Counted from the first letter of the stretch, positions 8,924 to 18,360 are shown. The stretch is 64,000 nt of DNA from an uncultured Anaerolineae bacterium (GCA_938028725.1 CALIMH010000001.1:186001-250000), one strand, 5' to 3'. Notes: generated by a model not told the origin, from the letters alone. Numbers and translations: made by a program.

Positions 8924-9561
8924 CGCGCGCCGGTATGCTTATCACGTTCGAGGGCCTGGATGGCAGCGGTAAAACCACCCAGATCGCGCGCTTAGCTCCT
9001 TGGTTGACCGCACAGGGCTACTCTGTGCTCACCCTCCGCGAGCCCGGCGGCACAACAGTGGGTGACGCGCTCCGCACCATGCTGCATGACCCGGCGTTTG
9101 GCGAGTTGTGCGCGCACACTGAGCTGCTGCTCTACAGCGCCTCACGCGCACAGCTGGTCGCCGAGCGCATCCGTCCCCATCTCGCCCAGGGCGGCATCGT
9201 GCTCTGTGACCGCTTCGCAGATAGCACGCTGGCATATCAAGGCTATGGGAGAGGATTGCCGCTCGATTTCCTGCGCCAATTGCAGGCTTTTGTGACGCAA
9301 GAAGTGCAACCAGCGCTCACAATTTACATGGAGATCCCGGTGGAGGAGAGCCTGCGCCGCCGCGTGCTTTCAGGCGAGTTCAATCGCATGGATCAACAAG
9401 ACATTGGCTTCTACCAGCGCGTGGCGCTCGGCTACCGCGAGCTGATCGCCCAAGAGCCGCACCGCTGGCACGTAGTGGACGCTATGCTGCCGCCCGACCA
9501 GGTGGAACAACATCTGCGCGCGCTGATCGCTGCGCAAGTGGCGAGGCTGTATCACTCATGA
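8920..9561 (+). CDS. tmk: Thymidylate kinase
   Basis: This enzyme phosphorylates dTMP to dTDP in DNA precursor synthesis. The P-loop GLDGSGKTT lies at residues 12-20 and the DRF motif (LCDRFADSTLAYQGYGRGL) near residue 96, followed by a short LID region. At 213 residues it has family length. The GTG at 8920 overlaps the upstream stop codon (GTGA). An ATG at 8935 would give the textbook start MLITFEGLDG and is equally possible. Confidence 0.95.
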   Translation: MTRAGMLITFEGLDGSGKTTQIARLAPWLTAQGYSVLTLREPGGTTVGDALRTMLHDPAFGELCAHTELLLYSASRAQLVAERIRPHLAQGGIVLCDRFADSTLAYQGYGRGLPLDFLRQLQAFVTQEVQPALTIYMEIPVEESLRRRVLSGEFNRMDQQDIGFYQRVALGYRELIAQEPHRWHVVDAMLPPDQVEQHLRALIAAQVARLYHS

Positions 9562-9754
9562 GGACCGGCACAATGCGCGGGGATGGAAAGGCGGTGTTCG
9601 CAACGTGCACCGTGCTGGCTACTGGCTTTGCCTCGGCACCAGCTGAGTCGGCTAAATTCCTACCACCTGAACGTGCGACCGCCTGTAACCACATCTCTGC
9701 CGGCGTCCTCCGCGAGCTTCAGCATCGCGTGATCGCGCCCCTTGCTGCTTCCCC

Positions 9755-11416
9755 ATGAACCGCGCTACCCGAGAGCACACACTCTGGTTCGGCTTGGTAG
9801 TTGTGGCCGCCCTCCTGCGCCTGATTCGCCTCGATGTTCCCTTAGACAATCACGAGGCACTCGGCGCGCTAGAGGCGTTGGCACACCTGGATGGCCGTCC
9901 AGCGGTGTTGGTCGTGCCGCTGCATGGCGCGCTGCAGGCCAGCCTCTTCGGTCTCTTTGGCGCTAGCGATGTGGTCGCGCGCCTGCCCAGCGCGCTGGCA
10001 GGCGTAATAGTGGTGGCACTCCCGTGGCTTTGGCGCGATGCGCTGGGGCGATGGGGCGCATGGTGCATGGGTGTAGCGCTGGCGATCTCACCGACGCTCT
10101 GGTTTGCTTCCCGCCTAGCCGATGGCGCGCTGCCGGCTTGGACGTTGGCGCTAGCCACATGGGCGCTGGCGCGCCGGGAAGCGAGCAGTAAGCGCGCAGC
10201 AGCGCTCAGCGCTGGGTTGGTCGGCGCGCTGTTGGCGTGTGGGCAGGCAGCGCCATTTCCGTTGCTCGGTCTGATGATGGCGCTGGCGCTCGATGGCCGG
10301 CTGTTGGCGCTGCTCCGCCAGCCAGGCTTTGGGCCGACCGTGGTGTTGGCGTTTGTAGTGGCTAGCACGCTAGGGCTTTGGCGCTGGCAGGGGCTGGGCG
10401 ACGCCTTCACGGGCTACCTAGCATGGCTTGCCGGATGGTCGGCCCCGCCGCAGCTTTCGGCAATGCGGCTGGTGGGGGGCGTGCTGTTGGCGGAGCCGTT
10501 GATCCTGACAACAGCGCTGGCAGGATGTCGCATGCTGCGTGACCAGCGCGCATGGCTGGCCTGGATAGCTGTCGGCGCGCTCACTGTGTTGCTCTACCCC
10601 GCACGTAGTGCGACATGTGCTGTGCCTTTGGTGGTTGGGTTAGCGGCATGTGCTGCCTATGTTGGGGAACAGCTTGTGGCAACAGCAGTGCAAGAGCAGA
10701 AAGTGGTAGCTTCGGAGTCGCTAGCGCTCAGCGGGGTTGGGTTTGGGTTTGCTGCGCTGAGCGGCTTGCTGTTCGCCGGCAGCGGTCGGGCGGAGTGGTT
10801 GTTCGCAGTGCCTATCGCGGCTGCACTTGCTCTGCTGGCGGTGCTGGTCGGCGCCTTGCAGGAGCAGATTGGAGCGGCATGGCGCGGTGTGCTCGGCGCT
10901 GCGCTGGTTTGGCTTGGCGCCTACACGGTGGGCGTTGGGGCGCGAATGGCTTGGTGGGAGGCCAACAATCCCGCAGAGCCATACCGCAGTGAGGCTGTCG
11001 TCGCGCCGAGCTTGGCAGCGCTGCGCGACACGCTGGACGCACTGAGCGAGCAAGCGCTGGGGGATCGGCGCGCTTTGCGTGTGCAACTCCCTGAGGTCGC
11101 CCCGCCTGCGCTGCGCTGGCAGCTGCGCGAGCGCATCTTGACAGAGCCGACCACTCCAACCACATGGCAACGCGCGCTGCTCTTAGCCACGGGCAATGGG
11201 CCTCCCCCCGGCGCGTGGGTTGGCCATGCTTTCGATGTGCACATGTCGCAGCCGTTGGGGGGCTTGGGATGCGATCCGCTGTCAAGTGGGCTGCTACACT
11301 GTTGGCCGTTAGCACGTTGGGTTGCGCTGCGGCAGGCCGATGGTGAAGTTCAGCGCGTCCGCTGGACGCTGTGGGTGTCGCCGGAACTTTTGGCGCGTGC
11401 CGCCGGGCGTCCATGA
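9755..11416 (+). CDS. GT-C type membrane glycosyltransferase-like protein
   Basis: This 553-residue protein has about ten membrane spans. The first span is followed by a short loop with DNHEALGALEALAHL, an acidic loop like that of GT39/ArnT family enzymes, which use polyprenyl-phosphate sugars outside the membrane. The C-terminal 130 residues form a soluble domain. It stands 12 bases upstream of the Agl23-like gene, so both probably act in envelope glycan assembly or protein glycosylation. Substrate unknown. The 193 bases between tmk and this gene show no supported feature. Confidence 0.65.
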   Translation: MNRATREHTLWFGLVVVAALLRLIRLDVPLDNHEALGALEALAHLDGRPAVLVVPLHGALQASLFGLFGASDVVARLPSALAGVIVVALPWLWRDALGRWGAWCMGVALAISPTLWFASRLADGALPAWTLALATWALARREASSKRAAALSAGLVGALLACGQAAPFPLLGLMMALALDGRLLALLRQPGFGPTVVLAFVVASTLGLWRWQGLGDAFTGYLAWLAGWSAPPQLSAMRLVGGVLLAEPLILTTALAGCRMLRDQRAWLAWIAVGALTVLLYPARSATCAVPLVVGLAACAAYVGEQLVATAVQEQKVVASESLALSGVGFGFAALSGLLFAGSGRAEWLFAVPIAAALALLAVLVGALQEQIGAAWRGVLGAALVWLGAYTVGVGARMAWWEANNPAEPYRSEAVVAPSLAALRDTLDALSEQALGDRRALRVQLPEVAPPALRWQLRERILTEPTTPTTWQRALLLATGNGPPPGAWVGHAFDVHMSQPLGGLGCDPLSSGLLHCWPLARWVALRQADGEVQRVRWTLWVSPELLARAAGRP

Positions 11417-11428
11417 GCGGAGAGTGAG

Positions 11429-14400
11429 ATGGCCACAGAGACGAACACGATCCGTCAAGAAGAGCTGGGGCTGGCTGCGTCCGTCCAGGGCGATGGCCTG
11501 GTGAGCCGCGCCGAGGCGTGGCTTGAGCGTCCGTTGGTGGCATGGCTCAACTGGGAGCGTGTGGCATACGGCCTGTTGATCGTGCTGGCGCTGCTCTCAC
11601 GTCTGTACGACTTGGGTGCGCGGGTGATGAGTCATGATGAGAGCCTGCACACCTACTTCTCGTATCAACTGGCGGTGGGGCGCGGCTTTCAGCACACGCC
11701 GCTCATGCATGGGCCGTTGTTGTTTCATATCACCGCATTGAGCTACTTCCTCTTCGGCGCGGATGATTTCACCTCGCGCCTGCCAATGGCGCTGGCGGGC
11801 GTGGTGCTGGTGGTGTTGCCCTATGCCTTGCGGCGCGAGCTGGGGCGGTTGGGCGCGTTGGTGGCTTCGGCGCTGCTGCTGATCTCGCCCTCCATTCTCT
11901 ACCACGCGCGCTACATCCGCCAAGAGCAGACGATCCTGGTGTGGACGCTGCTGTCGGTGTGGCTGAGTTGGCGTTACGTGACTGACCGCCGCCCAGCCTG
12001 GTTGCTGGGCTTGTCTGCAGTGCTGGCCTTTCACGCCACCGATAAGTCCACCTCGTTTTTGGTGGTGGCGCAGCTTTTCCTCTTTTTTGCGCTGTTGGCG
12101 CTGTGGCAGTTGTATCGCGCTCGTGGGGAGCGCCGAAGTGCGCTCATGCTCGTAGCCCTAGGACTCTTCACTGCTGCTTGGATGGTCGGGCTGAGCATTG
12201 GCTTTGAGCTGCTTCACGAGGCGCTGGTCCGCATCGGCTTGGAGCGCCCAACGCAAACCTCGCTGTCGCTCTCGTCGCTCACGCTGGTTACCGTGCTGGT
12301 TGCGCTCACCGCCCTAGCAACACTCGCCTTAACCTTGCTTTATCGCGCGCTCTTCAGCAGCTGGATACGTCGCGCGGCGGAAGATTCCCCCGCGCTCAAC
12401 GTGGTGATGGTGCTGGTCACCACCACGATGTGGATGGCATCGCCTGCCATGCTGCTGATCAAGAACCGCATATGGCAGCTCTTCCGAGGCGACGAACTTG
12501 TGCCGATCAGCGCGCTGGGCGATATGGCCAACTTGCAATCGAACCCGCAGGTGATCGGCACGATGTTGGCGATGGCCCTGGCGCTGATAGCGGTGGCCAT
12601 CGCGTTGGGGTTGCTGTGGTGGCCGCGCCTGTGGCTGCGTGTGGTGGCGATCTTCTTGAGCATCACCGTCACGCTCTTCACCACGGTCTTCACCAATCTA
12701 ACAGCCGGCTTGGCAACGGGCTTTGTGGGTCAGTTGGGCTACTGGATGGCACAGCAGCCGGTGATGCGTGGCAACCAGCCGTGGTACTACTACTTCCTGA
12801 TCGCGCCGATGTACGAGTATTTGCCCACCCTCGGCGCGTTAGTGGCGCTCATCGCGCTTGGGGGTGGACTGGTTCGGCAACTCAACGCACGGTTTCTGCG
12901 CTTTCCCCCTAGTGAAAAGACGGTTACAGCTTGGCTGAGCGAACGCGCTTTTCCCATTTTGCTGAGCTGGTGGACGCTCTCTGCCTGGGCTATCTACACC
13001 ATCGCTGGCGAAAAGATGCCCTGGCTCACGGTGCACTTGGCGCTGCCAATGAGTTTGCTCACCGCCTGGGTGGTGGCGCAGGGGATCGCGGCCGTACAGC
13101 GCCGTTGGGGCGCTGCACCCCTCGCCAACCATTGGCTGGCGGCTGGTGCTGCCGGGGTGTGCGTGTTGCTGATCGTGCGCGCGCTCTCGCTGCTCGGCAG
13201 TTTGAACTGGGAAGGCTGGCCGGCCGCTGAGCGCTCGCGCTGGCTTGCCCAAGCGCTGATCACGGCAGTGCTGCTCGTGGCTGCCGTGAGCGCGCTGCGA
13301 CGGTTAGCCGGCGCTGTGGCCTCGACGCTGCTCGGGCTGGCTGCGGTCAGCTTGCTGGGGCTGCTCACGGTGCGCACCGCCGTGATGGTCACCTACATCA
13401 ACTACGACTATGTCAAGGAGTTTCTCTTCTACGCACACGGCGCGCCGGGCGTGAAGATCGCGCTGCGCCAACTGGAGGACTTGGCCCGTCGCATGGGCGG
13501 CGATGAGCCGCTGCGCATCGCATACACCCAGAGCACAAGCTGGCCGTTCACTTGGTACATGGTCCGCTTCCCTGGCGCGCGCTTTGTGGGCAGCAGCTTG
13601 CCCTCAGATTACACCACGTTTCACGCGATCCTGGCGAGCGAACAGGACGCGCAATACAGCCAGATCGTGGATCAGCTCAGCGATGAGTACGAACGCTTCG
13701 TTTACCCGATGGTCTGGTGGCCAATGCAAGATTACTTCGACTTGACCTGGGAGCGCATCCGCTACTCGTTGTTCAATCCTGAGGCGCGCGCAGCGCTGTG
13801 GGAGATCGCTTTCAACCGCAACTTTCAACCGTATGCCCGGCTGTTCAACAAGGCCACGCTCACACCAGAGACTTGGTCGCCAGCGCATCGCTTCTCGCTC
13901 TTCATTCGGCGCGACATGGCATCCCGCTTGTGGGAGTATCGCGTTGGTGTTGCCGACGCTGCGCCGCTGCCGACGGCGCGCCTGCAGGCACCGGCAGGGC
14001 TTGCGTTGCTGCCCGATGGCGAGCGACTGGTGGCCGATCGGCGCGCCAACCGCATCTTTCGGTTGGATGCGAGCGGCGCTGTGCGCGCCGTGATTGGCGG
14101 AGCAGGTAGCCAGCCCGGCCGCTTCAACGAGCCCTGGGGTGTGGCGGTGGACGAGGAGGGCAACATCTACGTTGCCGACACGTTCAACCATCGCGTGCAG
14201 AAGTTCGACGCGCAAGGCAACCTCTTGCTCGCCTGGGGGAGCCCAGGCGCGACCAACGCCCCCGGCCAGGGCAACCAGACGCTCTTCTTTGGCCCGCGCG
14301 CCCTCGCCTTCGATCGCCAAGGTCGCCTGCTGGTGACCGACACCGGCAACAAGCGCGTGCAGGTGTTCGACCGAGAAGGGAATTTCATTGCCCAGTTCGG

Positions 14401-14818
14401 CGGCGCCGGCGCGGGGCCAGGTCAAATGAACGAGCCGGTGGGCATCGCCGTGGACGATGCCGGCAATATCTACGTCGCCGATGTGTGGAACCGCCGCGTG
14501 CAGGTGTTCGATCCCGACTATCGCTTCCTGCGCGCCTGGTCGGTGGCAGCGTGGGAAACCATGGACCGCGCCGCGCTTCAAGCAGTGGACCACAAGCCGT
14601 ATCTCGCTGTGCGGGGCGATACGGTGTATGTCACCAGCCCCGGCACCTCGGAGGTGCTCGCTTTCACCCGCAACGGCATGCCGTTGGACTTGCCAACCGT
14701 GAGCTTGGCGCCAGGCAGTTCGCCGGTGGGCATTGCTGTCCGCGGCGATCTGCTCTACGTCACTGACCAGAATGCAGCCAGCGTTTTAGAATTTCCGCTA
14801 GTCTTCGGCCGCCAGTAG
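11429..14818 (+). CDS. Agl23-like GT-C glycosyltransferase fused to NHL repeats
   Basis: This 1129-residue protein begins with a GT-C membrane region. After the first span comes the acidic loop with SHDESLHTYFSYQLAVG, then LMHGPLLFHITALSYFLFG, both characteristic of the TIGR03663 (Agl23, flippase-associated) family. About twelve spans follow up to residue 660. From about residue 848 there are four to five NHL beta-propeller repeats, such as NEPWGVAVDEEGNIYVADT and NEPVGIAVDDAGNIYVAD. The propeller would lie outside the membrane and may bind glycan or protein. A good ribosome site (GGAGAGTGAG) precedes the ATG. Confidence 0.85.
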   Translation: MATETNTIRQEELGLAASVQGDGLVSRAEAWLERPLVAWLNWERVAYGLLIVLALLSRLYDLGARVMSHDESLHTYFSYQLAVGRGFQHTPLMHGPLLFHITALSYFLFGADDFTSRLPMALAGVVLVVLPYALRRELGRLGALVASALLLISPSILYHARYIRQEQTILVWTLLSVWLSWRYVTDRRPAWLLGLSAVLAFHATDKSTSFLVVAQLFLFFALLALWQLYRARGERRSALMLVALGLFTAAWMVGLSIGFELLHEALVRIGLERPTQTSLSLSSLTLVTVLVALTALATLALTLLYRALFSSWIRRAAEDSPALNVVMVLVTTTMWMASPAMLLIKNRIWQLFRGDELVPISALGDMANLQSNPQVIGTMLAMALALIAVAIALGLLWWPRLWLRVVAIFLSITVTLFTTVFTNLTAGLATGFVGQLGYWMAQQPVMRGNQPWYYYFLIAPMYEYLPTLGALVALIALGGGLVRQLNARFLRFPPSEKTVTAWLSERAFPILLSWWTLSAWAIYTIAGEKMPWLTVHLALPMSLLTAWVVAQGIAAVQRRWGAAPLANHWLAAGAAGVCVLLIVRALSLLGSLNWEGWPAAERSRWLAQALITAVLLVAAVSALRRLAGAVASTLLGLAAVSLLGLLTVRTAVMVTYINYDYVKEFLFYAHGAPGVKIALRQLEDLARRMGGDEPLRIAYTQSTSWPFTWYMVRFPGARFVGSSLPSDYTTFHAILASEQDAQYSQIVDQLSDEYERFVYPMVWWPMQDYFDLTWERIRYSLFNPEARAALWEIAFNRNFQPYARLFNKATLTPETWSPAHRFSLFIRRDMASRLWEYRVGVADAAPLPTARLQAPAGLALLPDGERLVADRRANRIFRLDASGAVRAVIGGAGSQPGRFNEPWGVAVDEEGNIYVADTFNHRVQKFDAQGNLLLAWGSPGATNAPGQGNQTLFFGPRALAFDRQGRLLVTDTGNKRVQVFDREGNFIAQFGGAGAGPGQMNEPVGIAVDDAGNIYVADVWNRRVQVFDPDYRFLRAWSVAAWETMDRAALQAVDHKPYLAVRGDTVYVTSPGTSEVLAFTRNGMPLDLPTVSLAPGSSPVGIAVRGDLLYVTDQNAASVLEFPLVFGRQ

Positions 14819-14857
14819 TAGGCTGCTGGGCCAACCGTCACACATAAGTCGCAGCTG

Positions 14858-15964
14858 ATGGGACTTTCTGTTGGTATTGTCGGCTTGCCTAATGTGGGCA
14901 AGTCCACGCTGTTTAACGCGCTGACCTCGGCGCGCGCGCTGGCCGCGAATTACCCCTTCGCCACCATCGAGCCAAACACCGGCATCGTGCCCGTGCCCGA
15001 CCCGCGCCTGGAGGAGATCGCCACCTACATCAAGACGGAGCGCATCGTGCCGGCCACGATCGAGGTGGTGGACATCGCCGGCTTGGTGAAAGGCGCCTCA
15101 CAGGGACAGGGACTGGGCAACCAATTTCTCGGCCACATCCGCGCAGTGGATGCTGTCTTGCACGTGGTGCGCTGCTTCGACAGCCCCGACATCGTGCACG
15201 TGGACGGCAGCGTGGATCCCGTGCGTGACGCCGAGATCATCGAGTTGGAGCTAGTGCTGGCCGACTTGGAGAGTGCCGAGCGGCAGCTCGAAAAGGCCAA
15301 ACGCGCAGCTCAACAACGCGACCCAGAAGCGATCCAGAAAGCTGCCGCGCTTGAGCCGATGGTGGCGCGCTTGCGCGAGGGTAAGCCGGCGCGGCTGGCA
15401 TTTGCTGACTTGGATGCTAACGCGCAGCGGCTGGCCAAGTCGTTCGGCCTGCTCACCGCCAAGCCCATGCTCTACGTTGCCAACGTGGACGAACGTGATC
15501 CGCTCGGCGAGCAAAGCCAACATGTGGCGCGCTTGCGCGCCTGGGCCCAGGAGCGCGGCGAAGTGGTGGTGGCGATCTCCGGTGCCATTGAGGCCGAGAT
15601 CGCGCAACTGGAGTCCGTCGAAGAGCGCCGCGAGTTTCTGGCTGCCCTCGGCCTGGAGGAGTCTGGCTTGGCGCGGCTCTCGCGGGCAGCTTATCGGCTG
15701 CTGGGGTTGCAGTCCTTCTTCACAGCCGGTCCGAAGGAAGTGCGCGCGTGGACAATCCCTATCGGCGCGCGGGCGCCGCAAGCAGCGGGCGTGATCCACT
15801 CCGACTTCGAGCGCGGCTTTATCCGCGCTGAGGTGTACACCCTAGATGACCTGCGCACCTACAAGACTGAGGCAGCCATTCGCGCTGCTGGCAGGCTGCG
15901 CGCTGAGGGAAAGGAATACATCGTCCAAGACGGCGACATCATGCACTTCTTGTTCAGCGTGTGA
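14858..15964 (+). CDS. ychF: Ribosome-binding ATPase YchF (OLA1/Obg family)
   Basis: The 368-residue protein begins [23 protein letters not shown], the YchF P-loop, and continues with [10 protein letters not shown] and the switch [21 protein letters not shown] coiled insert spans roughly residues 130-200, and the C-terminal TGS-like domain includes [15 protein letters not shown] and [13 protein letters not shown]. It is a cytoplasmic, ribosome-associated ATPase. Length and motif order match the family. It stands alone between the glycosyltransferases and a gene-poor gap. Confidence 0.95.
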   Translation: MGLSVGIVGLPNVGKSTLFNALTSARALAANYPFATIEPNTGIVPVPDPRLEEIATYIKTERIVPATIEVVDIAGLVKGASQGQGLGNQFLGHIRAVDAVLHVVRCFDSPDIVHVDGSVDPVRDAEIIELELVLADLESAERQLEKAKRAAQQRDPEAIQKAAALEPMVARLREGKPARLAFADLDANAQRLAKSFGLLTAKPMLYVANVDERDPLGEQSQHVARLRAWAQERGEVVVAISGAIEAEIAQLESVEERREFLAALGLEESGLARLSRAAYRLLGLQSFFTAGPKEVRAWTIPIGARAPQAAGVIHSDFERGFIRAEVYTLDDLRTYKTEAAIRAAGRLRAEGKEYIVQDGDIMHFLFSV

Positions 15965-16485
15965 GGTCTCGCGCTAGCTAGGACGCCCCGCGTGGGTGGT
16001 CTCCTCTGGCAGTGGCTGGGAGAGGGAGCACACCACCTCAGTGGCTGTGGTTGAGCGAATGCGCGGCTGGCGCGCTTTGCCAGCGTTGTGGCATCACCGC
16101 ATGGCTGCGCAGCGCAAAGCCACATCCTCTGCTTACAACCTAGCCGCCACAGACACCGGCTCGCCTGCGATCACCACGCCAGGCCTTAGCAGCAACGCCC
16201 ACGCCACGGCGATGCGCTGACGCTGGCCGCCAGCGATCTGGTGCGGGAAGCGCCCAGGCGCCGGCTACGCTGCCCCGCTCCACGCCGTCAGCATGCCCCC
16301 CATTGGGCGACCTATTGAATCGAATGGCCCTGGCGCACCCACCACAAGCGCCCGGAGACGCCTGCGCCGCTGCAAGTCCGTTTCCTTGCGATGCAGACGG
16401 TGGAGCGTTGGTGCGTCGTCCTGCCGGTTTATCTGTGCATGAGGGCCGCGCACATTCAACTCCTCCCTCTGCACCAAGGCTGGCA
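15965..16485. other. Gap of about 520 bases holding only an ABC ATPase remnant
   Basis: Between ychF and cimA, which converge, no intact gene was found. The one recognisable element is a degenerate ABC transporter ATPase fragment at 16133-16252 on the minus strand. The remaining sequence contains only short frames without family resemblance. I saw no clear terminator hairpin. Confidence 0.5.
16133..16252 (-). pseudogene. Remnant of an ABC transporter ATP-binding protein
   Basis: The minus strand codes [20 protein letters not shown] and continues [15 protein letters not shown] before a TAA. This is the ABC signature (normally LSGGQRQR) followed by Walker B (normally D-E-P-V-S), with the Walker B aspartate changed to glycine. 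It resembles the peptide/nickel transporter ATPases such as the DppF-like gene in this window. A stop lies just upstream in the same frame and nothing else of the domain remains, so it is a gene relic. Confidence 0.7.
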
Positions 16486-18057
16486 TTACACCATCAGCAG
16501 CGCGTACTCGATGGAATCGGCCAATGCCTGCCACGAGGCATCCACAATGTTGCTGGAGCAGCCCACCGTTGTCCAGTGATGCAGGCCGTTGGTGGACTCG
16601 ATGGTCACGCGGGTGGTGGAGCCAGTGGCTTTATCACTGTCCACGATGCGCACTTTGTAATCGGTGAGGCGCACTTTTTTGATTTTGGGGTAATGGGGTA
16701 GCAGCGCTTTACGCATGGCGAGGTCGAGCGCGTTGACTGGCCCGTTGCCCTCAGCAACAGTGTGAGCGATCTCGTCGTCCACACGGATTTTGACGCTGGC
16801 TTCTGCCAACACGCCGCGGCCCTCACGGTGCTCCACCACCACCATGTAGTCAATCAGCTCAAACAGCGGTGCGTAATCAGCGCGGGCGCGGCGCAGCATC
16901 AGTGCTACGCTGGCGTCGGCGCCTTCGAAGAAAAAGCCTTGGTTTTCCAGCTCTTTGATGCGTTGCAGCACCTGGCGCACCTCCGCGCTGTCCGGATTGA
17001 GCCCCATCTCTTGTGCTTTGTAGGCGATGTTGCCACGCCCGCTTAGCTCGCTCACCAGCACGCGCTTCTGGTTGCCCACCAGCGCAGGGTCTATGTGCTG
17101 GTAGCTATGTTCGACTTTGAGGATCGCTGCCACGTGGATGCCGCCCTTATGAGCAAAAGCCGCCTGGCCGACGTAAGGCTGGCGGATGTCCGGCGCGAGA
17201 TTGGCGATTTCAAACACAAAGCGCGATAAGTCGGTCAGGCCGCGCAGTTGCTCATCGGTCACGCAATCGTCGCCCATCTTGAGCTTCAAGTTAGCGATGG
17301 TGGTGATCAAGTCGCAATTGCCGACGCGCTCGCCCAAGCCATTGATTGTGCCTTGCACCTGCTCGCAACCGGCGCGCACGGCGGCTAGTGCGTTGGCGAC
17401 TGCCAGGCCGGCGTCGTTGTGCGTGTGGATCCCAAGGCGCACTGAGCGAGCGCCGGGGTCTTCGCGCAGCGCAACGAGCGTCTGGCGCACGATCGCTGCG
17501 ATTTCCCATGGCATAGTGCCGCCGTTGGTGTCGCACAACACCAACCAGTCTGCGCCGGCGTCACGCGCAGCGCGCAGGGTGGCCAGCGCATAGTCCTTAT
17601 CGAGCTTGAAGCCGTCAAAGAAGTGCTCAGCGTCGTGCATGACCTCGCGGCCGTGGCGTTTGAAGAACGCAACGCTATCGCGGATCATGGCGAGGTTCTC
17701 CTCTAGGGTGGTCTCCAGCACGTGGGTCACGTGCAGTGTGCTGGTCTTAGCCACTAGCGTCACCACTGGCGTCTCGGCCTCTCGCAGCATCTGAATTTGC
17801 GAGTCGCGCTCGATAGGGGTATGTGCTTTGCGCGTGCTGCCAAATGCAGCCAGCCGAGCATTCCGAAAGCGCAGTTGCCGAGCTTGTCGAAAGAACTCCA
17901 CATCCTTTGGGTTGCTACCGGGCCACCCGCCCTCGATGTAGTGGATGCCGAAGTCGTCCAGTCGTTGTGCGATGCGCAGCTTGTCGTTGACGGAGAAGTT
18001 GACGCCTTCGCCCTGCGAACCATCTCTTAGCGTTGTGTCGTATAGAAGTGTGCTCAT
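16486..18057 (-). CDS. cimA: (R)-citramalate synthase
   Basis: This enzyme condenses pyruvate with acetyl-CoA to citramalate, the first step of the threonine-independent isoleucine route. The 523-residue sequence starts MSTLLYDTTLRDGSQGEGVN, the DRE-TIM metallolyase signature. GIHTHNDAGLAVANALAAV supplies the metal-binding histidines. GNCDLITTIANLKLKMG and a C-terminal LeuA-like regulatory domain (from about residue 395) match CimA rather than 2-isopropylmalate synthase. Upstream lies a leader peptide rich in isoleucine codons and a terminator hairpin, so expression is probably controlled by attenuation. Confidence 0.93.
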   Translation of the reverse strand: MSTLLYDTTLRDGSQGEGVNFSVNDKLRIAQRLDDFGIHYIEGGWPGSNPKDVEFFRQARQLRFRNARLAAFGSTRKAHTPIERDSQIQMLREAETPVVTLVAKTSTLHVTHVLETTLEENLAMIRDSVAFFKRHGREVMHDAEHFFDGFKLDKDYALATLRAARDAGADWLVLCDTNGGTMPWEIAAIVRQTLVALREDPGARSVRLGIHTHNDAGLAVANALAAVRAGCEQVQGTINGLGERVGNCDLITTIANLKLKMGDDCVTDEQLRGLTDLSRFVFEIANLAPDIRQPYVGQAAFAHKGGIHVAAILKVEHSYQHIDPALVGNQKRVLVSELSGRGNIAYKAQEMGLNPDSAEVRQVLQRIKELENQGFFFEGADASVALMLRRARADYAPLFELIDYMVVVEHREGRGVLAEASVKIRVDDEIAHTVAEGNGPVNALDLAMRKALLPHYPKIKKVRLTDYKVRIVDSDKATGSTTRVTIESTNGLHHWTTVGCSSNIVDASWQALADSIEYALLMV

Positions 18058-18081
18058 GGCTCAGCCTCATCTTGGCAACTA

Positions 18082-18110
18082 AAAAGCCCTCCGAATCTTG
18101 GAGGGCTTTT
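18082..18110 (-). terminator. Attenuator terminator in the cimA leader
   Basis: On the minus strand the arms AAGCCCTCC and GGAGGGCTT enclose a short loop (AAGATTC) and are followed by TTTT. The hairpin sits between the leader peptide stop (18132) and the cimA start (18057). Its position inside the 5' leader makes it an attenuator rather than an end-of-gene terminator. The segment ATTCGGA in its 3' half is the exact complement of TCCGAAT within the isoleucine codons, which allows an alternative pairing. Confidence 0.8.
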
Positions 18111-18131
18111 GGTATTGTCTGCGCTGCTCTG

Positions 18132-18239
18132 TTAAGTCGCGCTGCCATCCGCGATTCGCGTGTGAGGTTGGCTCAGCTCAATTCGGATAATCGAGCTGGC
18201 AATCTGCGCTATCGCAATTCCGATGGAGCGATGCAGCAT
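18132..18239 (-). CDS. Isoleucine-rich leader peptide of cimA
   Basis: A 35-codon frame starts with ATG at 18237-18239 and ends with TAA at 18132-18134. It codes MLHRSIGIAIAQIASSIIRI followed by 15 more residues. Eight of 35 codons are isoleucine, seven of them within residues 6-20, and ATC, ATT and ATA are all used. The frame lies between a TTGACA/TACACT promoter and a terminator hairpin, directly ahead of citramalate synthase. This is the layout of classic ilv and thr leader peptides: ribosome stalling at isoleucine codons would block the terminator. The start lies about five bases after the predicted transcription start, so the message is nearly leaderless. Confidence 0.8.
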   Translation of the reverse strand: MLHRSIGIAIAQIASSIIRIELSQPHTRIADGSAT

Positions 18240-18250
18240 CAGCTTCTTGG

Positions 18251-18280
18251 AGTGTAATCCCGGTGTGTGGCCTTTGTCAA
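18251..18280 (-). promoter_or_regulatory. Promoter of the cimA leader transcript
   Basis: The minus strand has TTGACA at 18275-18280 and TACACT at 18251-18256 with an 18-base spacer. This is the best housekeeping-type promoter in the window. Transcription would start near 18244, just before the leader peptide ATG. Confidence 0.75.
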
Positions 18281-18360
18281 TTCATGGCAGCCCACCTGTC
18301 TGATAGGCTAAGAGCCGAGTGCGCCGGAGCATGTCTCGGGCGATCTGATCGGTCAAGAGT

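Noticed and set aside
9558..9758. 66-residue frame after tmk
   Set aside because: No recognisable domain, no ribosome site, and it overlaps the tmk end and the next gene start.
13604..14593. Long minus-strand frame inside the NHL region
   Set aside because: It is the reverse of a repetitive GC-rich gene; the plus-strand protein has clear NHL motifs.
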